Positions 1-8,752 of a stretch of 62,625 nucleotides of DNA are shown piece by piece. The stretch lies in assembly GCA_031296305.1 (NCBI GenBank), contig JARLFZ010000010.1, positions 1 to 62,625 on the forward strand, read 5' to 3'. Within the stretch, counting starts at the first letter, position 1. Each line of letters opens with the position of its first letter. This DNA comes from Occallatibacter sp. GTDB lineage: Bacteria > Acidobacteriota > Terriglobia > Terriglobales > Acidobacteriaceae. The position numbers were made by a program, and so were the translations under genes. The notes beneath the pieces were generated by a model, which saw nothing but the letters and a program-made list of their open reading frames with translations, did not search any database and was not told the origin of the DNA.

Positions 1-49
1 CCACAGCTGACCTTCATCGATTCTGGTCCACAAACAGTTCACCCCAAAG

Positions 50-77
50 GAAAAACCTCCAAGGTAGCCTTGGAAGT
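50..77 (-). terminator. Rho-independent terminator of the initiator tRNA
   Basis: Read on the minus strand, a hairpin with arms CTTCCAAGG and CCTTGGAGG around a CTA loop is followed directly by TTTTT. It begins about 22 bases after the CCA end of the tRNA, as expected for the end of a single-gene tRNA transcript. Confidence 0.8.
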
Positions 78-98
78 TATAGAAAAATAGTAGGTTAT

Positions 99-175
<77 letters not shown>

Positions 176-180
176 CTCTT

Positions 181-209
181 ATCTTAGCAAGCGATGTAAA
201 CGTGGTCAA
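181..209 (-). promoter_or_regulatory. Sigma-70-type promoter of tRNA-fMet
   Basis: On the minus strand, TTGACC (-35) and TAAGAT (-10) are separated by exactly 17 bases. The -10 box ends five bases before the mature 5' end of the tRNA. Both the match to consensus and the placement are good. Confidence 0.75.
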
Positions 210-329
210 TCGCCCAGCGGGCCGTCGCGCCATCGCCGTCAGCAGATTTTCTACGGTGTTATTGAGAAATGCGGGCATTTGCAGGGAATCGCGCCCGCCC
301 GCAGATTTACTCCAGCTCAACCGCAGAGC

Positions 330-641
330 TTACTTAATGTCGGTTCCGGCTTCGTCCTCTTCGCCTTCGACAGAAATGCGCAGCGAGCGCAGAAAGTGCA
401 GATCGTTCTGGGTGAAGGTTCCCATCTGGCTACCGGCTTCGGCGTTGGCATCGCGCGCCTCGGCGCTTTTGGCCATCGCCACCACCTCGTTCAGTCCGAT
501 CGTCGCCTCCAGCATCAGAAGCACGTCAAAGCCATACTTGCGGATGTCCTGCACCACGCCCGCAATCTGCTCGCTCTCAATTACCGACTCATGGATGGCC
601 TCGCCAAGTTGCTGAATCAGCTCGCGCAGACGGGATGTCAC
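330..641 (-). CDS. Conserved-looking hypothetical protein, 103 aa
   Basis: A small soluble acidic protein of unknown function, probably cytoplasmic. The sequence is helical in character (RELIQQLGEAIHESV near the start, MLEATIGLNEVVAMAKSAEARD in the middle) and has no signal peptide or membrane segment. The start is GTG, preceded by GGAGG at a good spacing, which supports real translation. It lies alone between the tRNA and a gene on the opposite strand. I do not recognise a family, and the overlapping plus-strand frames look like shadows. Confidence 0.7.
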   Translation of the reverse strand: MTSRLRELIQQLGEAIHESVIESEQIAGVVQDIRKYGFDVLLMLEATIGLNEVVAMAKSAEARDANAEAGSQMGTFTQNDLHFLRSLRISVEGEEDEAGTDIK

Positions 642-792
642 GGGTACCTCCAGGAGCGGCGGCCCACACCCGATTCGATGCAGGTTGCGGCGTGGAATCT
701 CTCTACCTTACTGCCAATCCCTTTTGAGAGCAACCCGGGAACCGCTACCATGGCACAAGGCGTCACGGACCGCTGCTACCATCATAAACGGA

Positions 793-1284
793 ATGAGACC
801 TCGCATCATTGGCCGCGCCCTGGGCGTCGGAGTGCGCGTCGCCGGGCGCATGGCCGGGCAGCTTCTGGAGGGCCGCCCACAATCCGCGGCTGCTGCTCCT
901 CAATTTCATCAAGCGGTTCCAGTTGCCCGCTCCCAAGCCCAGAGTTCCAACCATCAGAATCGCGCCGCCGGCAAGGCCGCAGCCCACGCTACGGTTCAGG
1001 CTGCGCAATCTATGGGCCAGGCCAGTCATTCCGTGAGCCGCGGCGTGGGCGGCTTTTTGCGTCCCTTCCGCCGCGTGGGCGGCATTCTCTGGCTCGAAGT
1101 GACCGGCGTCTTTTTTCTCCTTCCCGTCTTTGTCTTCGCCCCCTCGCTTTGGCGCGAAATCCAGGCCTACACGCATAACGGCGACCACAGAACGCTCTGG
1201 GTCACGGCGGGTGTGGTGGCGGTGTTTCTTTACCTCGGTGTCAGCTCATTCTGGCGAGCGCACCGCCGCTCCAAGCGGAGCTAG
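793..1284 (+). CDS. Hypothetical membrane protein, 163 aa
   Basis: The N-terminal 80-90 residues are rich in Ala, Gln, Ser and Arg and look disordered. Two hydrophobic segments follow, one around VGGILWLEVTGVFFLLPVFVF and one around TLWVTAGVVAVFLYLGVSS, and the protein ends in a basic tail (RAHRRSKRS). I chose the ATG at 793 (MRPRIIGRALG) because translation upstream of it looks like non-coding sequence; the ribosome site there is weak. The arrangement suggests an inner-membrane protein with two helices. No family was recognised. Confidence 0.6.
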   Translation: MRPRIIGRALGVGVRVAGRMAGQLLEGRPQSAAAAPQFHQAVPVARSQAQSSNHQNRAAGKAAAHATVQAAQSMGQASHSVSRGVGGFLRPFRRVGGILWLEVTGVFFLLPVFVFAPSLWREIQAYTHNGDHRTLWVTAGVVAVFLYLGVSSFWRAHRRSKRS

Positions 1285-1472
1285 TTCTCCGACCGTTTGA
1301 AGAAGAACCTTCCGTGTCCAATCCTTTTCGCACCGGTCGCGGAGTTGTTCTTGGCTAAGCATTCTGCGGCGCTGTCGAGCCGGAACTGCTCAGCCATATT
1401 GGCGCCACCTCTGCCGCGGCGCCGCCGCGTAGTTCAACTGCACTAGCACAATGGCCGCGATGCTCAGCCGAA

Positions 1473-2735
1473 CTAAGAAGGCTTGTCCTGGATGGCTTTG
1501 ACGGAACGGAAAGCGACCGCGCCCAGCAGCATCATCACTAAGATCAGCGCCATCCACAAAAGCGCCGGATGCTTTTCCGTGAAGGGCCGCATATCGGGGC
1601 GCGGCTGGTAGGCGGAGTTTGCAGTCTCCGCTCCCAACTGCGTCGCGACTGCGTTGTCTGCAGGAACGAACAGCGCAGCGTAGTCGTATTGCGGCGCGGC
1701 CAATGCGGAGTCGCCGTAGTAGAGCGTATACGCGGCTCCGGCGGCTGCGTCAAAGCAAAGATCGCGCTCCATCATTTCCAGCCGGATCGACGTGATTTGT
1801 ACGGGTGCGTCGTCTCCATTCTCAATCGTCACCGTCCACTTGGTCGGGCTGTCGAGATCGGACGGCGCATCGACGGCCAGGTGCTCTTCGTCGATGCGGT
1901 GGCCGTTCTGAATGCTGTGCACGCGGAGAATATTGCCGTTGAATGTGAACGGCTGTGGCGGCGCGGTGGAGTCGTCGGCAGGCGGCCGCGCAACCGGCGC
2001 AACTTTCACTTGCACATCGCGGCTGAAGCTGGAGGGTTGCGCGCCGGGCACGAACACGATGCGACCCACCGGAGTGCGCGCTGGCACCGTGAACTCGAAG
2101 ACCGAGTCGCGGCCCTTCTGCGTGCCCGTCGCGGTCTGGGTAACCGTCACATACTTCGGCAGGACTACCGGCACTTCCACCACGGAAAGCCCGGTCACGT
2201 TCTGTGGCGTGATGAGTCCGGCAATCTGAAAGTGCAGAAAACGGAAATCCGATTGTGGCAAATGAAGAATGGTGCTGCGCCCCAGCCGCTGCTGCGTGAG
2301 ATCGAAGATCGTGAATGAACCCAGCTTGGTTCGGGAAACGCTGGTCTGCGTCTGACTGCCTGAAACCGCGACCGTTGCCAGAAAATTACGCCCGTCAATG
2401 TTGAGCTGTATATCGCTGTAGCTGCCAGAGGGCATCGCGGCATCGAAGACCGTCTGGTTTCCACTTTTGCCCACGTTGAGCAAGGAGAGGCTTTGGCCGG
2501 CGGAGGCAACGGGCGCGGCCACTCGCAATACATACGGCGTCTCAGTAGTGCTCTGGTACAGCCGAAGGTCCGCGAGCCCGACCAAGGCGTGAGCAAAAAC
2601 GCCCGGGTCGACCACCGCGCAGGTTTGTCCGGCCGACGGTGCGGGCTTCACCACCGGCCGCTCGAATTGAAAGTAGCGAATCTCCGGCGTCGGGGCCGTA
2701 AAAATAAGCAGCCAAAAGGCGGCGAGCCATCTCAT
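1473..2735 (-). CDS. DUF3999 domain-containing membrane-anchored protein
   Basis: A 420-residue protein with a cleavable-looking signal peptide (MRWLAAFWLLIFTAPTPE), a long beta-rich extracytoplasmic region, and a single C-terminal transmembrane helix (LLWMALILVMMLLGAVAF) followed by a short basic tail. This architecture and the neighbour match the DUF3999 family, which is normally encoded next to a DUF2339 protein. Its ATG overlaps the stop of the upstream DUF2339 gene by four bases, so the two are translationally coupled and probably work together. The biochemical role of the pair is not known to me; a cell-envelope role is inferred from topology. Confidence 0.8.
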   Translation of the reverse strand: MRWLAAFWLLIFTAPTPEIRYFQFERPVVKPAPSAGQTCAVVDPGVFAHALVGLADLRLYQSTTETPYVLRVAAPVASAGQSLSLLNVGKSGNQTVFDAAMPSGSYSDIQLNIDGRNFLATVAVSGSQTQTSVSRTKLGSFTIFDLTQQRLGRSTILHLPQSDFRFLHFQIAGLITPQNVTGLSVVEVPVVLPKYVTVTQTATGTQKGRDSVFEFTVPARTPVGRIVFVPGAQPSSFSRDVQVKVAPVARPPADDSTAPPQPFTFNGNILRVHSIQNGHRIDEEHLAVDAPSDLDSPTKWTVTIENGDDAPVQITSIRLEMMERDLCFDAAAGAAYTLYYGDSALAAPQYDYAALFVPADNAVATQLGAETANSAYQPRPDMRPFTEKHPALLWMALILVMMLLGAVAFRSVKAIQDKPS

Positions 2736-4780
2736 GAGTTTTCTTCTTTCCGGCCGCGCAGGTTCAGCCAGTCACGCTGATAGACAAAGCTGACCGCAAG
2801 CAGCAGCACACCCAGGCCGATAAAACTCAGGATGCGGAATCCCTGGCTGAGCTGGCTTATGTCGATAAGAAATACCTTGGCAATGGTCGCGGCCAGCAGC
2901 ACCAGCGCCTGCCAGCGCAGGAAAGCCGAGCGCCGCAGAAAGCCGGCAGTGAGAAGCGCCGCCCCATACAGCATGAAAAACGCCGAGTACGTGAATTGCG
3001 CGTACATCTCGTAGTCCCCGAGCAGTTGGGTTTCGCCGCGCCAGCATAAAAACCACCAGAAGCTATGAATTTCCAAACTGATGGCGATCAAAGCCAGCGC
3101 GTTCACAGCCAGCACGCCCGCAGCGGCCAAGTTGCGCCAAGGGATCACCGCAGTCGGATCCTCCTCGTCGGACGTATGCTTCGCCAGCCAAGCCACGAAG
3201 GCAAAAATTGCAATGGCCACGCAGTAGGTTCCAAAGCGCTCATTCAGGAAAGGCCGAGTAGCCGTCGGCGGATTCACGGCCAGCAGCGCGCCCAGGCCGA
3301 GCACCAGGCAGATAAGCGCGAAGGCCCTCACCAGCGACGACCGCACGCGCACCGCCGCCCACAACAGTACCGCGCCCTCCACCAGCCAGCCAACCGTCAT
3401 CCAACGGCCCTGCGTCTTCAGTGGAATTGCAATGGTGAGAAAGACAATCGCCATGGCCAGGTGCAGTGGTGGAAGCAAGACGGGTCCAGCGCGCAATACG
3501 CCTCGCTCCGGTAGCCGCATCAGAAACAGATAGTATGCGGCAAACGCCACTGCCAGCCACGGCCCGGCCCAATTCACCACCGCCGCAGGAAGCAGGCAAT
3601 AGAATCCCAGAAAGCTCAGCGCCGCATTGCCCACAGGCAACATCACCAGTGCCAGCGCGTCCCAGCCGCGCATCCCTCCGATCTCATCCAGCGGCGCGTG
3701 CACCAGACGCGGCGCCAGCGAGGAGATCAGGAAGAAGCAGCCGAGAAAAATCGCGGTGCGCGCGGCCTCCCACTGCGCGTAAAAGACGAACCACCAAGCG
3801 AGGACAAACACTGCCGTGCCCGCTGAAGCCACAAAGAGCAGCCGCGACCACGGACGCAGCGCCACCAGCACCAGCACCGCAACATCGAGCACCAGCAGGT
3901 AGCTGAAGAGCGTGATCTCGTGGTTGCCGCCCGTCGAAACTAGCGCGGGCGTAACTAACCCGCCGGCAACGGCGTAAAGCGCGAGCAACTCGCTATCTTG
4001 CACCCATGCCATCAGTCCGTTGAACGCAGTGACGGCAATCATGGCCCCAAAGGCAACGCCCGCCGGCACCAGCGCGTACACCTGGTAAGCCGCCCACAGC
4101 GAGAGATAAAGCGTTCCGCTGCCCACTGCCTTCAGAGAGTAGGAAAATGCCGCGAATCCACGTTTTTGAAAGCGCTCCGACCATACGATCAGCGCCACGC
4201 CCGCCAGCAATCCCGAAAAGATGCGGCCGGTGGGGCCGATCCAATGATTGTCGAATGCCAGTTTGAGGAACCAGGCCACGCCGATGAGCACGGCCAAAAT
4301 GCCTATGCGGTTGAACCACTGCGAGCCGATGCGGCTTTCAAGCGACGGCGAATCCAATGACAGCGAACTGCCTTCCTCGATCTGCCCGAAGCTGAAGAAT
4401 GGAGGCGGTTCAGCCGCCATCGTAGGCTCGAACGGCGAAGCCGCGGGATGCGCGGCAGGCTCTGGCGCGACAACCACTCTTTCCGCCGGAGGTGCTGCCG
4501 CTGGCCCCGATTCCTCAACCTTCGTCGCAGGCGGCGAGAATCCCGCGGTCGCAGGCGCGGCAGGAATCGCTTGAGTGGCTTCACGCGGCGGCTCAGATGG
4601 AGCTGCCGACTGCCGGGCGAGGCCCTCGAGCCTGGTCTCCAGAGAACGGATGCGGCTCATCAAATCCGTCATCTCTCCGCGCACTCGGTTCGTGCGTGAA
4701 GTCGCCGTCACGATCGCCACAATGGGCAGAGCAATGATCGCGCCAACCACCAAAACAATTAGAAAGACGATGGAATCCAT
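2732..4780 (-). CDS. DUF2339 polytopic membrane protein
   Basis: This 682-residue protein starts with a membrane helix (SIVFLIVLVVGAIIALPIVAI). A coiled-coil-like segment (EMTDLMSRIRSLETRLEGLA) and a Pro/Ala/Glu-rich linker to about residue 130 follow. The rest is a very hydrophobic region of roughly 15 or more predicted transmembrane helices beginning with the family-typical SRIGSQWFNRIGILAVLIGVAW stretch (residue ~150). These features define the DUF2339 family of large integral membrane proteins of unknown function. It is the first gene of a two-gene unit with the DUF3999 gene. Confidence 0.85.
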   Translation of the reverse strand: MDSIVFLIVLVVGAIIALPIVAIVTATSRTNRVRGEMTDLMSRIRSLETRLEGLARQSAAPSEPPREATQAIPAAPATAGFSPPATKVEESGPAAAPPAERVVVAPEPAAHPAASPFEPTMAAEPPPFFSFGQIEEGSSLSLDSPSLESRIGSQWFNRIGILAVLIGVAWFLKLAFDNHWIGPTGRIFSGLLAGVALIVWSERFQKRGFAAFSYSLKAVGSGTLYLSLWAAYQVYALVPAGVAFGAMIAVTAFNGLMAWVQDSELLALYAVAGGLVTPALVSTGGNHEITLFSYLLVLDVAVLVLVALRPWSRLLFVASAGTAVFVLAWWFVFYAQWEAARTAIFLGCFFLISSLAPRLVHAPLDEIGGMRGWDALALVMLPVGNAALSFLGFYCLLPAAVVNWAGPWLAVAFAAYYLFLMRLPERGVLRAGPVLLPPLHLAMAIVFLTIAIPLKTQGRWMTVGWLVEGAVLLWAAVRVRSSLVRAFALICLVLGLGALLAVNPPTATRPFLNERFGTYCVAIAIFAFVAWLAKHTSDEEDPTAVIPWRNLAAAGVLAVNALALIAISLEIHSFWWFLCWRGETQLLGDYEMYAQFTYSAFFMLYGAALLTAGFLRRSAFLRWQALVLLAATIAKVFLIDISQLSQGFRILSFIGLGVLLLAVSFVYQRDWLNLRGRKEENS

Positions 4781-4863
4781 AGTCGTAATTTCCCGGAATT
4801 ATATGCTCATTTGCCCCGCCCAGCGTTAAAAAGCGTCCGCGCCAGGAAATCCGAAAGAATCTC

Positions 4864-5046
4864 TCAGCCTTTCGGCCGGGGCCGCGCCGCCGGCGCCTTC
4901 CGCGTCAGGTGCCACACCCCCACAGCCAGCGCCATCACGCCCAGCCCATACGCCAGCACCGCTATCTCGCCGCGATGAATCTGCCAGCCCTTCCAAATCG
5001 CCAGAGCTGCGGCGATCAACATCACAATTCCTCGAATGCGGTTCAT
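4864..5046 (-). CDS. Small membrane protein, 60 aa
   Basis: A short protein with two predicted transmembrane helices (IRGIVMLIAAALAIWKGW and IAVLAYGLGVMALAVGVWHL) and a basic, Pro-rich tail. I chose the internal ATG at 5046 (MNRIRG) because GGGAAGG lies about ten bases upstream; an in-frame ATG ten codons earlier is possible. It sits just upstream of the DUF2339-DUF3999 pair on the same strand but about 80 bases away. Function unknown. Confidence 0.6.
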   Translation of the reverse strand: MNRIRGIVMLIAAALAIWKGWQIHRGEIAVLAYGLGVMALAVGVWHLTRKAPAARPRPKG

Positions 5047-5222
5047 GCTCGCGCCTTCCCTGCTGGATTCCTCCAAGCTGCGGAGGACGCATCCATTCTA
5101 GAGTTCTAATCGCATGAAGGAGTACAGAATCCTGGGTGACCCACATCGCGCTTTTGAGACGTGGAACAACACGAACTCCAATTCAACTCGTTTACTCCAT
5201 CCCAAACTGGGATAGCCACCGA

Positions 5223-5252
5223 TTGACCCCTGCCCCCCGCAGTGCCTATGTT
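5223..5252 (+). promoter_or_regulatory. Candidate sigma-70 promoter for gcvT
   Basis: TTGACC and TATGTT are separated by 18 bases, placing the transcription start near 5259, about 33 bases before the gcvT ATG. I looked for a glycine riboswitch in this leader and saw none; the predicted 5' leader is too short for one. Confidence 0.45.
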
Positions 5253-5291
5253 GAAAGAGGTGATGTTCCCCCCGTCCCCGAAGGACCCACC

Positions 5292-6452
5292 ATGCCCGAT
5301 CCCGTTTCGCCGCCGTTTACCGCGCCCCTCAAGAAGACCGCACTCAACTCCACGCACCGCGCCCTGAAAGCGAAAATGGTCGACTTCGGCGGCTGGGACA
5401 TGCCGGTTGAATATCCCTGCCCCGGCGGCGGCCTCATCGCCGAGCACATGGCCGTGCGTACCGGCGTCGGCCTTTTCGACGTCAGCCACATGGGCCAGAT
5501 CCAGTTCCGCGGCCCCGGCTCACTCGCCGCCGTGCAGCAAATCACCATGAACGATGCCTCGAAGCTCGAGAATGGCCAGGCGCACTACTCCGCCTTGCTC
5601 ACGCCCTCGGGCACCTTTGTCGACGACATCCTCGTACACCGCCTCGGCCCGAACGACTATCTGCTCGTGGTCAACGCGGGCACCAAGGATAAAGACTTTG
5701 CCTGGATCTACCGGCAAGTTGGCCGTTCGCCGGGCATTCATTTGGGCGACTACTCCGGCTTCTACTCGCAGCTCGCCTTGCAGGGCCCGCGCTCGCTCGA
5801 GACTCTCGCTAAACTCACCAAGGTCGATCTCGCCGCCATCAAAAATTACTGGTTCACCTGGGGCACAGTCGCCGGCATTCCAAATGTGATAGTCGCTCGC
5901 ACCGGCTACTCCGGCGAAGACGGCTTCGAGCTCTACATTTCTGCCGACGAAACTACCACCGCCAACGCGTGGGACGCGCTGCTCGACGCGGGAGCGGAGT
6001 TCGGCATCCGCCCCTGCGGCCTGGGCGCGCGCAACACCCTTCGCCTCGAAGCCGGCATGAGCCTCTACGGCCACGAAATCTCTGAAGACATCAATGTCTT
6101 CGAAGCCGGCCTCACGCGCTGGCTCAAGCTCGACAAAGGCGATTTCATCGGCCGCGACGCCCTGCTGGCGATTCAGGCCGAGGGTGGACCTAAGCGCAAA
6201 ATCATCGGCCTCGAAATGGTCGAGCGTGGAATCGCCCGCGACTCGTATCCGGTTCACTCGCTCGCGGGCGAACCCATCGGCGTCATCACCTCCGGCTCAC
6301 CCGCGCCGTTCCTCAAAACCAACATCGCCATCGCCCTCGTGCCCACGAGCATAGCCGAGTCGGGCGCAGACGTTCTCGTCGATGTACGCGGCAACCGCGT
6401 CCGCGCCAAACAAGTGCCGCTGCCCTTCTACAAGCGGCCGAAGAAGGCTTGA
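5292..6452 (+). CDS. gcvT: Aminomethyltransferase (glycine cleavage system T protein)
   Basis: The T protein transfers the methylene group from the aminomethyl-lipoyl arm of the H protein to tetrahydrofolate, releasing ammonia, in the cytoplasmic glycine cleavage complex. The 386-residue product has the family N-terminus (LNSTHRALKAKMVDFGGWDMPVEY), the GLFDVSHMGQ motif, the RTGYSGEDGFELY motif around the folate-binding region, and the GLGARNTLRLEAGMSLYGHE segment; length is close to the family norm. The ATG at 5292 is preceded by GAAGGA six bases upstream, so the longer reading frame from 5136 is not needed. The other glycine-cleavage genes (gcvH, gcvP) are not in the window. Fifteen bases separate it from the next gene, so the two are likely co-transcribed. 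Confidence 0.95.
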   Translation: MPDPVSPPFTAPLKKTALNSTHRALKAKMVDFGGWDMPVEYPCPGGGLIAEHMAVRTGVGLFDVSHMGQIQFRGPGSLAAVQQITMNDASKLENGQAHYSALLTPSGTFVDDILVHRLGPNDYLLVVNAGTKDKDFAWIYRQVGRSPGIHLGDYSGFYSQLALQGPRSLETLAKLTKVDLAAIKNYWFTWGTVAGIPNVIVARTGYSGEDGFELYISADETTTANAWDALLDAGAEFGIRPCGLGARNTLRLEAGMSLYGHEISEDINVFEAGLTRWLKLDKGDFIGRDALLAIQAEGGPKRKIIGLEMVERGIARDSYPVHSLAGEPIGVITSGSPAPFLKTNIAIALVPTSIAESGADVLVDVRGNRVRAKQVPLPFYKRPKKA

Positions 6453-6467
6453 ATTTGGTGCCGCACC

Positions 6468-7577
6468 ATGACCGCGACCATTGCAACGTCGGCGCAAACC
6501 GAACTCACCGGCTCGGTCCTCGTCCTCATTCAATTTGACGTCTCTGAAGAACTGCGTCTCGACCAGTTGCAGCGGGCTGTCGACGCGCGCACCGTGCAGC
6601 AGCCCAGGATCAAGCACTCGGTACCGGCCTACGTGCGTTACCAGCGGCCCCCGGTCGTCGGTCCGCTCGATCCCCTCATCCTCAGCGGCGGCGAGCGGCT
6701 CGAAGGCGAAATCAAGTACTACGATTACGGCGTCGTCAGCGTCATCTACCAGCTCGCCTTCTCGGGCGACTGGGAAAGCCTCGTCCATCTCGCCAGCCGC
6801 TGGGTCTGGGACGTCGACTTTGCGGCGCGCGTCGAGCCCATCGTGCGCCAGCGTCTCGAGCGCAACGCGGCCGCGCTCATCAACCCCTACGCGCGCTGGC
6901 TTAGCGAAGACTACTTCATCTTCCATCTGCGTAATGAAGAAAGCGCGCAAACGGCTGCCGACCTCGAACGCGATCACGGCCTTGAGATCGCGCAAATCGT
7001 ACGCGGCGACCGCATGCAGCTTTCCCCGGGCGAGTGCGCCGAGGTGTTGCAATCGCGCATCTCCTACTACGCCACCGACCTCGCCGTCATCGGTTGGAAC
7101 GCGGCGTTTCTCTATGACAGCGCCGCCGGCGCTGAGACTGCCATTCAACTCCTCGAGTACGCCAACTCCCAGCTCCTCGAGTTCCGCCACTACGACGAGT
7201 TGCTCACAGGAATTCTCTCGAATGTCTACGACTCGCTCGAGCGCAAACGCGGTTTTCCCGCGCGCTGGCGCATGGCGCGCCGGGCTACGCGCCTTCACAC
7301 CGTGCTGCTCGACATCGCCGAGCTCACCGAGCGCGCCGACAATTCCATCAAGTTTTTGAGCGACATGTTTGCCGCGCGTCTTTACCGCCTTGCGGCCACA
7401 AAGGTCGGAGTACCTGATTACAAGGATCTTGTAGCCCAGAAACTCAAAACCGCCGAAGACCTTTACCACGACATGATCGAGCAATTCAACCAGTCACGCG
7501 GCTTCTTCCTGGAAATCGTAGTCATCCTTATCCTGCTCGTAGAGCTCGTCTATCTCTTTCTCGGCAAAGTGGCGTAG
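6468..7577 (+). CDS. RMND1/DUF155-like C-terminally anchored membrane protein
   Basis: A 369-residue protein with an N-terminal alpha/beta region that includes a YYDYGVVSVIYQL strand. A long helical part follows, and the protein closes with a transmembrane helix (FFLEIVVILILLVELVYLFLG). The combination of a 'YGVV' strand, helical C-terminal half and terminal tail anchor resembles the RMD1/RMND1 (DUF155) family. In eukaryotes that family acts in mitochondrial translation; its bacterial role is unclear. The family assignment rests on pattern memory. It follows gcvT by 15 bases and is probably in the same transcript. Confidence 0.6.
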   Translation: MTATIATSAQTELTGSVLVLIQFDVSEELRLDQLQRAVDARTVQQPRIKHSVPAYVRYQRPPVVGPLDPLILSGGERLEGEIKYYDYGVVSVIYQLAFSGDWESLVHLASRWVWDVDFAARVEPIVRQRLERNAAALINPYARWLSEDYFIFHLRNEESAQTAADLERDHGLEIAQIVRGDRMQLSPGECAEVLQSRISYYATDLAVIGWNAAFLYDSAAGAETAIQLLEYANSQLLEFRHYDELLTGILSNVYDSLERKRGFPARWRMARRATRLHTVLLDIAELTERADNSIKFLSDMFAARLYRLAATKVGVPDYKDLVAQKLKTAEDLYHDMIEQFNQSRGFFLEIVVILILLVELVYLFLGKVA

Positions 7578-7774
7578 AGGGCGGCGCGAAGCCACCTTCC
7601 CGCATTCTCCAGGAAAACTCTTGCCATCTCCCCGGCGTCTCCATCAGAATCCGAAGTACCGGGGGGCGGGGGCGGGGTTCCCTGGCACGGGTGAATCCTT
7701 ATAACGCACCGGCAACGGGCAGGCGCCGCAAGTGATTGAGCCGCTGGACGATGGAAGGGTGAAGGGAGCTTGGC

Positions 7775-8176
7775 ATGGGGACATTTTCCTGGCAGACGTG
7801 GAACAGCGGTCCATTCAGCATCGAGCGCAAGCCGGGCGGTAAGCCGGGCACGGTGGTTCTCTGTTTTCATGGGCCGTTCACCACGCGCGATGCCTATAGC
7901 AGCCTGCCCACTATGTCGTTGAAACAAGTGCTCGAGCTGGAACCGGCGCCGGGCGAGGATCCGCCGGTTAAAAACATCCTCGACCTGACCGGGTGCCCTT
8001 TCATGGATTCGAGCGGTCTGGGCATCATCGTTTCGCACATGGTGCGCTGCAACAAGAAGGGAATGAAGATGATAGCCGCGGGGATGACGCCGCGGGTGCG
8101 CGAGGTCTTCCGCCTGACCAGGGTTGACCACGTGGTTCCCATCGCCGCCTCGGTGGAGGAAGCAGAGGCGCTCTGA
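7775..8176 (+). CDS. STAS-domain protein (anti-sigma factor antagonist-like)
   Basis: A 133-residue single-domain protein. The segment KNILDLTGCPFMDSSGLGIIVSHMVRCNKKGMKMIAAGMTPRVREVFRLTRVDHV is characteristic of STAS domains: the DSSGLG loop carries the serine that partner kinases phosphorylate in SpoIIAA/RsbV-type regulators. The ATG is preceded by AAGGGAG at good spacing. No serine kinase, anti-sigma factor or phosphatase lies beside it, so its partner must be encoded elsewhere. Members of this group usually act in partner-switching control of a sigma factor or in signalling complexes. Confidence 0.85.
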   Translation: MGTFSWQTWNSGPFSIERKPGGKPGTVVLCFHGPFTTRDAYSSLPTMSLKQVLELEPAPGEDPPVKNILDLTGCPFMDSSGLGIIVSHMVRCNKKGMKMIAAGMTPRVREVFRLTRVDHVVPIAASVEEAEAL

Positions 8177-8594
8177 GCAGGGTCGAAGGCGGGATCGAAA
8201 AAGCAGGGAATGGCGGCTGAGTTGGGGCAGCAAAATCGAGTTTTGTTGCTGCTGAGGGGTGAAAGCGTGTAAGCCCAATGAAATCAGCGCTAATGTTCGT
8301 TTTTCTGCTGCCAGAAAGGGGTCAAACGTTCGCTTGGTAGCTGCCAAACACCCCCGGAATGTTCGTCTGGGGCTTCGCGATTTTTTGAGACAAGTTAATC
8401 AGAATTGCGCGCATTTTGGGTGCGTGTGAAACGAGAATTTCGCGAATAAGCGAGCGCGGGAATAGAGAATTTCGCATAAGCACGTCAAAACGGGTTATAT
8501 CGGGCGATCTTGGGCAGTTTTGGGGACGAGAAAGCGTTTACTTGGGTCGGAGAAACGGGGACTGAGGGACTAAGGGACTGGAGAGGGCGTGACC

Positions 8595-8654
8595 GAAGAG
8601 CAACCGCAGGTCCTTCGACTCGTCCCGGCACGCCGGGACTCGCTCAGGATGACA
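8595..8654 (+). repeat. Family-C palindromic repeat (copy 1)
   Basis: The conserved left arm GAAGAGCAACCGCAGGTCCT and right arm CGCTCAGGATGACA enclose a palindromic core TCCCGGC-AC-GCCGGGA. The same arms with different cores occur at 13482-13549 and, inverted, inside ybeY at 49982-50042. Confidence 0.8.
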
Positions 8655-8708
8655 TCCGATCTTTGGCGCTCAGGATGACATCCGATCTTTGGAGCTGAGG
8701 ATGACAGG
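8641..8708 (+). repeat. 26-bp tandem repeat, about 2.5 units
   Basis: The 26-base unit starting CGCTCAGGATGACATCCGAT occurs perfectly at 8641-8666 and 8667-8692, followed by a diverged partial unit to 8708. The unit begins with the right arm of the family-C repeat, so the array probably arose by slippage at that end. Confidence 0.85.
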
Positions 8709-8752
8709 TTCTTTATGGATCAGGAAAACGCGAAGTACGCGGCAAGGTTCGC

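Larger units (their letters stand above)
8177..8752. other. Gene-free interval with repeats
   Basis: No credible coding sequence was found in these ~575 bases. The first part holds two similar stretches containing GAGAATTTCGC and ATAAGC (about 8430-8480). The second part holds a family-C palindromic element and a 26-base tandem repeat, described separately. The short plus-strand frame at 8510-8698 is repeat-derived. Confidence 0.7.

Noticed and set aside
763..1188. Minus-strand 141-residue frame opposite the small membrane-protein gene
   Set aside because: The plus-strand product has two clear membrane helices and a basic tail; the minus frame lacks protein-like features.
5100..5291. Possible glycine riboswitch upstream of gcvT
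   Set aside because: No tandem aptamer-like structure is visible and the predicted leader is only about 33 bases long.
8510..8698. Small plus-strand gene, 62 residues
   Set aside because: Its second half is encoded by the family-C element and the 26-bp tandem repeat, with no ribosome site or recognisable protein character.
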